Source of the DNA: Hsuehochloa calcarea
Lineage: Eukaryota; Streptophyta; Magnoliopsida; Poales; Poaceae
Length of the DNA: 64,000 nucleotides
Reading direction: 5' to 3'
NCBI GenBank assembly: GCA_036346395.1
Contig: CM070596.1
Location: forward strand, 7,425,843-7,489,842
Part shown: in pieces, positions 56,690 to 64,000 of the stretch
How the letters are laid out: every line of letters begins with the position of its first letter
Position numbering within the stretch: position 1 is the first letter of the stretch
Translations under genes and position numbers: made by a program
The notes under the pieces: model-generated
Database searches by the model: none
What the model saw: the letters and a program-made list of their open reading frames with translations, nothing else
Told to the model about the DNA's origin: nothing

Positions 56690-57941
56690 TTGCAGCTCTT
56701 CTGCTCCGCTGCATACTGGATATATATACATAGAGAGAGATGATTTTCTGCTCATGGTAGCAACCCACTTGGCATTTATCGTTCGATTTTGCATCAAGAA
56801 TCGTGTCAACACCGTAGTTGAAAACTATCAACTTAAAATCGGCCGACTCAACTTTCGTCGGAAAAATATCAAATTTTAACTTTAAAGATCAGGGTGGGAA
56901 GCTACCCTTGGCCAATCATATATATAAACTTGTACAATAGATTTGATGCAGCCTCCTTATGCTTTTATTGCAGCAATATAAGAGATTTAGTGTGATTTTT
57001 TTAAGAAAAATTATTACAATCTTAGTCAACTAGTGACACGTAGCCAGTCAACTAACAAATATGGGTTCTTTGTTAGTATTAAAATATTTCTTTTTCATAA
57101 CTTTTGATTGGCAATTTCAATTCACGAACGGTTTTTATCGGTAGCTTGGTGATGATGAGAGTAACATAATTATATAAGTTTCGCCAATAAACGATAAATG
57201 CATCTACACTGCAATAAGAATTGAAGTAGCATGCAGTAAAACATCTCTGTGCGTTTACCAAAAGAGATTTATTACATCACTAAAAAAGATTTATTGCAAC
57301 CTTTGTATGTGTTTACTGCACCGTTGCAAGAGATTTACTGCAATCTCATTGTGCCTTAAATAAATATGTACAACGGATTTGCTGCAACCTCTCTGTGCTT
57401 TTACTGTAGCATGAAAAGATATTTACTGTAATCTTCTTGTTTTACGAAATTATTGTGATCTTTTTGTTCATTTACTGTACCTTTACAAGACAGACACTGT
57501 CATGTTTAGTATTACTGCACTCATTATGACTTTCTTGTGTCTTTATCAGAAATTTGCTGCCACACTGAATATAGAGAGACGGGTGAAGAGAGAAGCGTGG
57601 GTTGATTGCAAACTTTAAACGATAATATCTCCTAAACCATTTATCCTATTTATAATTTGTGTGAGGTATTTTGCTAGAAAAATATGCTTAACAAAAAGAG
57701 ATCCATAATGAGTATGTTTTAACGCTGTAAAAAATGATTACTACACCGAAAGTCAGCTTTACTATATCTAAGTCAGACAATTACTGCATTGTTTGAGCAC
57801 GAAAAAGGTAGGTGAAGAGTGATGTAGGGGTTGATAGAGGTGAGAGGCGGTGCGTTTTCTTTGACCAGTCTTTGACCAAGGGTGGGATTTGGGTTTTGAC
57901 ACACAAAAGGTGATAGGGTGTAGAATAACTCAAGTGTAGAT

Positions 57942-57950
<9 letters not shown>
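56690..57950. other. AT-rich region with degenerate short repeats
   Basis: 57240-57560 contains several diverged units of the kind AGAGATTTACTGCAACCTC..TGTGC.TTTACTG, spaced about 40-60 bases apart; one or two more lie near 56945. No gene recognised. They may be the subterminal part of a DNA transposon I cannot name. Confidence 0.45.

Positions 57951-57998
<48 letters not shown>
57951..57998. repeat. TA microsatellite left of MITE
   Basis: About 24 TA dinucleotides run up to the MITE terminus. Confidence 0.9.
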
Positions 57999-58000
<2 letters not shown>

Positions 58001-58251
58001 AACGTATCTAGTGTTAATGGGTAATTCAGTGCTAAGGTGCTAATATCAATCTTGACCGTTGAATCTGAATTGAACAACCAAGATTAATGTGGGCTCCCAC
58101 CTCTAAACTATTTAATCACTTTGCATGCTCCCACCTTCAATACACCTTCATTAATGTGTTTTCATTAAACACCATGCATGCTCCCATCTCCAACGGTCAA
58201 GATTAATATTAGTACCTTAGCACTGAATTAACTATTAGCACTAGATACGTT

Positions 58252-58253
<2 letters not shown>
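57999..58253. mobile_element. Hairpin MITE embedded between TA tracts
   Basis: Arms 57999-58061 and 58191-58253 pair over 63 positions with five mismatches, starting GGAACGTATCTAGTG. The element lies exactly between two TA microsatellites, consistent with insertion at TA, but the duplication cannot be told from the tract. No coding frame. Confidence 0.8.

Positions 58254-58305
<52 letters not shown>
58254..58305. repeat. TA microsatellite right of MITE
   Basis: About 25 TA dinucleotides directly after the MITE. Confidence 0.9.
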
Positions 58306-58307
<2 letters not shown>

Positions 58308-59052
58308 TCTAACATCTGATGATTATTGTACGAATATATACCGTGTCCCATCTGTGCTTATTTTTTTACCCTTTTCCGTCAGAAAAGGGAACTGACGGAA
58401 AGGGAAAAACAGTACCGCAAGTTGGTCATGTTTCTGTTAATTAACATACTGCCGTGTTTGTAGACTGGACCACTCCTCTCCTAATAGAAAGTCCGAACCT
58501 AATATTTATTAGTAAACGATTCATGGACAGAATTCGTCCGGCCAGCCATCAGATGCTTGACATTGATTAGATTAGATTAGATGAGATGGTCCTTCAACCA
58601 AATGGATACAGGCTTGCTCGTTTTGTTTTCAGGGGCCATTGTTGTTATAGTACGTGTGGATTTCTCCTACGGAGTCCGAAATTTTTTAACCAGAGGTCAT
58701 ACAGTCATAACTAAATATCGAGAGGTGGTAAGTTAAAACTATCCTGCATGAACAAATTAAGAATTATATAAAATATTTCATTAACCATGGAGGGGACTCA
58801 GGCTCCCACTAGCCCCTTTATCCGTCATTGATTTCTCGTATCTTTTTAGTAAACAGATTGGTGTATTAGACTCGGAGTTGACAAAAGAACATGTACAATA
58901 GTGTGATGTCAGCTGTCTGTAAGTCTTATCACGTATGACATAGGATGATGTGGATGAGACAGAGAGGGAGTATAGAGAATTAGATCGTCTATCGTACAGT
59001 AGTCGATTGTAACACGATAAACAAGATATATTATACATGAATGAGTTGCCTA
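58306..59052. other. Unassigned intergenic stretch
   Basis: No gene or repeat recognised, apart from a short ATTAGATTAGATTAGATGAGA tract near 58564. Confidence 0.4.
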
Positions 59053-59218
59053 TGTTAAGAGTTTAAGAGTATGAGTATTAGTTGTACATTCTCTCCCTCT
59101 CTTAGCCCATGTGGCCAATGTAGCCCATGAGGCCCATGTACTCTTCTCTATATATGTTCTCACATTAATGAATAAGATGCACAGTTCTGAATAGCAAAAT
59201 TATTCTCTTATTTTAACA
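59053..59218 (+). repeat. 5' LTR of the right copia element
   Basis: 166 bases, TGTTAAGAG...TTTTAACA, with TATATAT about 65 bases before its end as a possible TATA box. It matches the 3' LTR with about a dozen differences. Confidence 0.9.
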
Positions 59219-59231
59219 TGGTATCAGAGCT
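59219..59231 (+). other. Primer-binding site of the right copia element
   Basis: TGGTATCAGAGCT, the standard initiator-methionine-tRNA site, directly after the 5' LTR. Confidence 0.9.
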
Positions 59232-59995
59232 TAGGGTTAGGGTTTGGGATTAGACCCGGTCCAGCCGCCGCCATCCTCACTATCGCCAGTGAGCCTCCAG
59301 CGAGTCGTCACCGGCGTGCTACCTCCTTCCTCTCCCTCTTCCGTGGTTGTCTTCAGAATCCGCCCGAGTCCTCTGTTTCGGCTAGCCTAGCCTCATACTC
59401 CGCTTTGACTCGGAAGCATCCTCTGCCCTGAGTTGCTCCGCCGCCTCTGGAGTCGTCGCGTCTTCCACATCGTGGCCGCCACCGCCCTGAGTTGCTCCGC
59501 CGCCTCTGGAGTCGCTTGGCCGAATCCCTGAGTTGCTCCTCCGCTTCATCTCCATGTCGCCCGGATCCGTTGTCACCCCGCTACCTCAGGCGGCCGTCGC
59601 TGCACTGTCTCCGTCCAGATCAGGCGTCGCCCATCTCCCTCGGGCTGCTGCCACCCTAGCTCGGATCCGGCGTCGCACGACTACCTCGGGTTGTTGCCGC
59701 CCCCATCCGGCTCAGATCCGGCATCGCCCGGCTACCTCGGATTAGGCGTCGCCCTGTTCCCTCAAGCCGTCGTAGCCCCACCCGAATCTAGCATCGCTCG
59801 GCTACCTCGGGCCGCCGCCGCTTGGCGGCATTGCTCTGCCTCTCTGCTTCACTTCTACAACTGCTCGGTACTACTACTGCCTCCATTTGTGGTTGTTGTA
59901 CTACTACTGCCTGAAGGTGCTCGGTATTATTTTGCTCCCATGGAGATATGTTGCCTGCACTACTACTGCCTTCGGGAATTGCTTTCATAAATATA
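59232..59995 (+). other. GC-rich leader of the right copia element
   Basis: Serine-, proline- and arginine-rich frames with locally repeated segments (for example around GAGTTGCTCCGCCGCCTCTGG, 59430 and 59489) but no Gag domain. It is a leader or remnant of the region before gag. Confidence 0.5.
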
Positions 59996-59999
59996 TATA

Positions 60000-60726
60000 T
60001 GACTGACGCTCCTACTTCTTAAGGGAAATAATTATTTACAACTCAAGTAAAACTATCTTCTTGACCAAGTCTAGTTCTGGTCAAAAACCTCTTCAAGTAA
60101 GTTATTTTCACTTGAAGTTGAGGGGTTGGCTCACGAGGATTGTTGAGTAGTCAATTGTTCGGGTATATCTTTATTTGCTTATTTATAGATAAGCTAGGAT
60201 TTTACTGGGCCTATTTCTGGGCCTAAGATCAATTAAGCAATCAGAAGGTGGGCCTAAAAGTCTTTTATTTGATCGTTCCCGAAACCCCTTCCGAAGGCCC
60301 AGTTAGACCTCCTTTATGGGTTCCTCCAGGACCTCTTCCCCCGCAGAGGAGATCCTAGAAAGTTGTTACCCACGTGCGGTTAATAACAGCTACATGTGTA
60401 GATATCGACGATAACGGTTATCACGAAGAGACGCGACTGTTGGCTTGAAGAAACGCAACAATTGGCGTGAAGAGGCACCACTGCAACCAACTGCCGACGC
60501 TTGTAAAACTATAAATAGTCTGACCTATGTGCCTTTGTAATATAGATTCACACCCAAGCCCCCTAATCCACGTGTATTCATAGCCACTTTTCCTGTAATC
60601 AGAGTATACTCTTTGCAATACACATTTACCATCTTGAGTCCTTTGGCGAATAGATAGTAATCTCCATTTTCCTTTTATATTCTTGTTTGTCCGTTCTATG
60701 ACGAGAGTCTCAAACGTCGACACTCA
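60000..60726. mobile_element. LTR-like block inside the copia element
   Basis: It looks like the LTR of another retrotransposon: a TATA box TATAAATAG (60510-60518), a following TTTGTAATATAGATTCACA segment and a terminal part typical of LTR polyadenylation regions. Clean TG/CA ends with a 5-bp duplication were not found, so it may be a solo LTR with eroded ends or have replaced gag and protease by recombination. Confidence 0.45.
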
Positions 60727-60734
60727 TCTTTGTA

Positions 60735-61830
60735 GGGCAGCTCACAGATATGAACTGTTTTGTTGGGTTCGTCGATAGCTCCTGCTTTGTGCAAGATCAT
60801 CGAATAAGAGTTGTTATTAGTACAAATCATCGTTAGAGAGGTTCTGCAGGGCTCTATGTTCTTGATCGTGTGAGTCTTCCTTTATCCTCCATTTCTGATA
60901 CTACTCTTGCCCCTGTGCCTTCACCCTCTGTTATTGGTTCATCTACCCCTTGTCCTTCTGCATCTAGTTCTATTTGTCAATCTTTTCCTCAATGGCATCA
61001 TCGCTTGGGACACTTGTGTGGCTCACACCTCTCTGTCTTGATTCATCAAGGTGTTCTTGATCATGTTTCTGTTGACATAAATTTCCAGTGCAAGGGTTGT
61101 AGACTTGGCAAGCAAGTACAACTACTTATCCTTCTAGCATTTCTCGCTCTGATCGCCCCTTTGATTTGGTCCATTCAGATGTTTAGGGTCTCTCCTTTTG
61201 CTTCAAATGGTGGTCACAGTTATTATGTCATCTTCATTGGTGATCATACTCGATACACTTGGATCTATTTCATGAAACATCGTTCGTAGTAGATTTCTAT
61301 CTATCAATCTTTTGCTCAGATGGTTCATACTCAATTCTCTTCTACCATCCATGTTTTTCATTCTGACTCTGGATGAGAGTATCTTTCATCGGCCTTTCGC
61401 TAGTTTCTTTCTTCTGAGGGTACACTTCCTCATCTCTCGTGTCCTGGTGCTCATGCTCGGAATGGTGTTACTGAGCACAAGCACCGCCACATCATTGGGA
61501 CTGCTCATACTCTTCTTATTTCCTCCTTTGTTCCCTCTCACTTCTAGGGGGAAGCAGTCTCTATGACAGTCTATCTTATCAACCGTCAGCCTTCTTCCAA
61601 GCTTCAGGGCAAGTGTCCTGGTGAGGTCATGTACAGAGCACCTGCTCACTATGCTCATTTTTGTGTTTTTGGTTGTGTCTGCTATGTCCTTCTAGCACCT
61701 CGTGAGTGCACAAAGTTGAGCCCTCAGTCAGTTAAGTGTGTTTTTTTTGTTATAGTCCTAAGTATAAGGGCTATCATTGCTATGATCCCTCAGCATATCT
61801 CATTCGCATCTTTCGTGATGTGACCATTGA
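60735..61830 (+). pseudogene. copia integrase region
   Basis: The region opens with the end of protease (SSCFVQDH-like, then GLYVLDRVSLP). Frame 60870-61289 holds QWHHRLGHLCGSHLSVLIHQG and CKGCRLGK, the HHCC zinc-binding part, and SNGGHSYYVIFIGDHTRYTWIYFMKH with the first catalytic aspartate region. After a stop, frames near 61312-61823 hold fragments of the core and of the C-terminal FGCVCYVLLAPRECTKLSP block. Several frame breaks make it non-functional. Confidence 0.85.
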
Positions 61831-62299
61831 TGATGGCTGACCTTTCTTTTATCAATCTTCTACACATCCTACTTTTTCTTTCACAGATTCCACCTGTTTT
61901 TTTGTGTCTACTTCCCATTCCTTCACTAGACTTGCATTCTCCAGATACTCCTTCTCCACCAGTTTCACCTTCTACTGTGCCTCCTCCAAAACTCCACCAG
62001 TTTCTTCACCAGCTCTACCAGTTTGTCCACCAGCTCCACCAGTTTCTGACACCTTCACTTTTCCCTTTCACTATAGTCGCCGACGGAGAGTTCCTTCTGA
62101 TCCTCAGTCCTCCTCTCCTCCACTTGACTCTTCGGCCAGTACCACCGACTCTGACGATCATTCTACTACATCACAATATGCCCTATATGATCATTCTTCT
62201 ATTCAGACACCAAGGAGATGGGGTTTTTCTCGTGTGGGTGTAGTAGCTGAGCAGAGTACCTATCAGAAGGCTGCCAGTGTACCTGAGTAACAGTTGGCT

Positions 62300-63290
62300 A
62301 TGACAGAGTAGCTCACAGCATTAGAGTCGATAGGCACTTGGGATCGTATTTTGCTACCATCTAGAGTTGTTCATATCACTTGCAAGTGGGTGTACAAAGT
62401 AAAGAACAAGTCAGATGGGTCAGTAGAGCGATACTAGGCTCGTCTTGTTGCAAGAGAATTTCAGTAGGCTTATGGTCGAGATTATGATGAGACTTTTACT
62501 CCAGTTGCTCATATGACCACAGTCTGTACTCTTATTGTAGTTGTCACGGTACGCGTATGGACTATGTCTCAGATGGATGTCAAGAATATTTTTCTTCATG
62601 GTAATCTACATAAGGAGGTCTATATGCAGCCACCCCTTGGTGTTGAGGCTCCTACAGGCTATGTTTGTCGCCTTAGACGTGCTCTATATGGTCTCAAGCA
62701 AGCTCCTCGTGCTTGGTTCGAGCGTTTCAATTCTCTGATTCAAGCTATTGGTTTCACTCCGAATCCTGCCTTGTTTATTCACACTTCTCCGCGGGGTCAT
62801 ACTTTGCTTCTATTGTATGTAGATGATATGCTGATCACAGGAGATGATACAGACTACGTGGCTTTTGTCAAGAAGAAATTAAGTGAACAATTTATGATGT
62901 CTGATTTGGGACTATTGAGCTATTTTCTAGGGATTGAGGTTCATTCTGATGGTGATGGCTACTATCTCTCTCAACATCGCTATGTTCAGGATATGCTTGC
63001 TCGCTCTGGGCTTACTAATACTTGTACTGCTGCCACACCCATAGAGCTTCACTTGCAGCTTCGATCTACAGACGGTGTACCCTTGACATATCATTTCCGC
63101 TATTGTCAACTTGTTGAGAGTCTTATCTATCACACTGTCACCAGGCCACACATTGCTCATGATGTTCATGTGCTCAGCCAGTTTGTCAGTGCTCCCACAT
63201 CAGTCCAATATGGCCATGTTCTTCATTCGCTGAGATATTTGAGGGGGACTGCGTCCAAACGTCTGTTTTATGCAGTTCGAGTCAGCTCCA
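62300..63290 (+). pseudogene. copia reverse transcriptase
   Basis: The N-terminal part (62300-62510) reads GTWDRILLPSRVV, TCKWVYKVKNKSDGSVERY and ARLVAREFQ, interrupted by stops (TAA/TAG) near 62288, 62312, 62438 and 62467 at places where related elements have sense codons. The open frame from 62513 holds QMDVKNIFLHGNLHKEVYM, RALYGLKQAPRAWF, LLYVDDMLITGDD (active site), DLGLLSYFLGIEV and HVLHSLRYLRGT. The open part is intact through the active site, but the stops upstream disable the polyprotein. Confidence 0.9.
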
Positions 63291-63770
63291 ACTCCATACT
63301 TACTCTGACTCTACTTGGGCGAGTGATCTTACTGATCGTCGATCTATCACTGGTTACTGTATCTCTCTTGGTATTTCACTCATTGCCTAGAAGTCTAAGA
63401 AGCAGGCTGCGATATCACGCTCTAGTGCAAAAGCTGAGCTTCAAGCTCTTGCCCTAGCACCTCAAAGATTATTTGAATTCGATGGCTCTAGATTGATCTA
63501 GGTGTCCATTATGATAATACTACACCTCTCTTTTGTGATAATACAAGTGTCATTTAGATTGCTAGTGATCTAGTCAAGCATAAGTTGACAAAGCGCATTG
63601 GTGTTGATGCATTCTTCACACGATCTCATTGTCAACAGTCGACCATCGCCCTCAAGTATGTTCCCTCGGAGCTTCAAGTTGCAGATTTTTTCACTAAAAC
63701 TCAGACTCGAGAACATCATCGACTTCATCTACTCAAACTTAGTGCATCAGATCCTCCTGATCCACCTTGA
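63291..63770 (+). pseudogene. copia RNase H
   Basis: Pieces AKAELQALALA (catalytic glutamate), LFCDNTSVI (catalytic aspartate) and TKRIGVDAFFTRSH with VPSELQVADFFTK appear in successive frames, broken by a frameshift near 63270 and stops near 63500 and 63557. The last stop lies at about 63768, before the polypurine tract. Confidence 0.8.
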
Positions 63771-63782
63771 GTTTGAAGGGGG
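63770..63782 (+). other. Polypurine tract
   Basis: TTTGAAGGGGG followed at once by the 3' LTR, the usual priming site for plus-strand synthesis. Confidence 0.85.
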
Positions 63783-63947
63783 TGTTAAGAGTTTAAGAGT
63801 ATGAGTGTTAGTTGTACATTCTGTCCCTCTCTCAGCCCATGTGGTCCATGTAACCCATGAGGTCTATGTACTCTTCTCTATATATACTCTCTATTAATGA
63901 ATAAGATGCACAGTTGTGAATAGAAAAGTTATTCTCTTATTTTAACA
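63783..63947 (+). repeat. 3' LTR of the right copia element
   Basis: 165 bases matching the 5' LTR; differences are mainly transitions and one or two small changes, unlike the indel-rich pair of the SIRE-like element. Confidence 0.9.
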
Positions 63948-64000
63948 GTCTATAAAGACATATAAAAAGATACCTCATTGTAGGACCTGTCTTTAGTGCT
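63948..64000. other. Right flank of the copia element
   Basis: Begins GTCTA, the proposed target duplication. Too short to interpret. Confidence 0.4.

Larger units (their letters stand above)
59053..63947 (+). mobile_element. Ty1/copia retrotransposon with both LTRs
   Basis: LTRs of 166 and 165 bases (59053-59218 and 63783-63947) start TGTTAAGAG and end TTTTAACA. A primer-binding site follows the first and a polypurine tract precedes the second. GCCTA before and GTCTA after are a 4-of-5 target duplication. Integrase, reverse transcriptase and RNase H are present in broken frames. Gag and most of protease are absent, with an unrelated LTR-like block in their place. Confidence 0.9.

Noticed and set aside
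57951..58305. TA-rich tracts as promoters or an origin
   Set aside because: Simple dinucleotide repeats flanking a MITE explain them.

Overview
This window looks like nuclear DNA of a grass, probably rice-like although the genus cannot be fixed from sequence alone. Coding capacity is small. Two apparently intact, intron-containing host genes sit in a sea of transposable elements: Ty1/copia and Ty3/gypsy LTR retrotransposons, CACTA and hAT DNA transposons, and MITEs. There is no bacterial-style gene organisation, no rRNA gene, no tRNA gene I can defend, and no CRISPR array.

Layout. 1-3179: partial Ty1/copia element on the minus strand (gag, protease, integrase and one LTR), running off the left edge. 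3576 to about 4260: truncated CACTA 5' end. 5341-7847 (+): an eight-exon HD-domain 5'-deoxynucleotidase gene, HDDC2/YfbR-like. 8466-8723: small hAT MITE with a perfect 8-bp target duplication. 8987-18424: about 9.4 kb CACTA transposon with decayed TNP2 transposase, a second TNPA-like gene, a Ulp1-like protease region and an internal promoter-like repeat array. 18901-19177: relative of the hAT MITE. 19476-20268 and 21019-21785: two copies of one hAT-like element. 21877-30565: Ty3/gypsy-type solo LTR split by a truncated minus-strand Ty3/gypsy element. 31461-32882: hAT element with an 8-bp duplication and a remnant transposase start.

33443-33665: CT-rich minisatellite. 35822 to about 37690: tandem array of a roughly 577-bp unit, 3.3 copies. 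37725-48034: SIRE/Maximus-like Ty1/copia element on the minus strand with both LTRs. 48946-52985: CACTA element with exact 16-bp termini that carries a piece of a host gene (F-box/SEL1-like family) and a long hairpin. 53308-54966 (-): four-exon class I glutamine amidotransferase (gamma-glutamyl-peptidase-like) gene, with a second orphan copy of its promoter at 56493-56677. 55907-56247 and 57999-58253: MITEs. 59053-63947 (+): Ty1/copia element with both LTRs, PBS and PPT, lacking gag/protease and containing a foreign LTR-like block.

The most interesting points are the CACTA element with captured gene and hairpin, the internal subterminal-type array placed as a second promoter in the large CACTA element, the tandem-repeated C-terminus and duplicated promoter of the amidotransferase gene, an intron bounded by 14-bp direct repeats in the HD-domain gene, and an excess of short indels over substitutions between the two LTRs of the SIRE-like element, which may reflect assembly error in methylated repeats. 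I found no convincing wholly new system. Element boundaries described as approximate were placed by eye.
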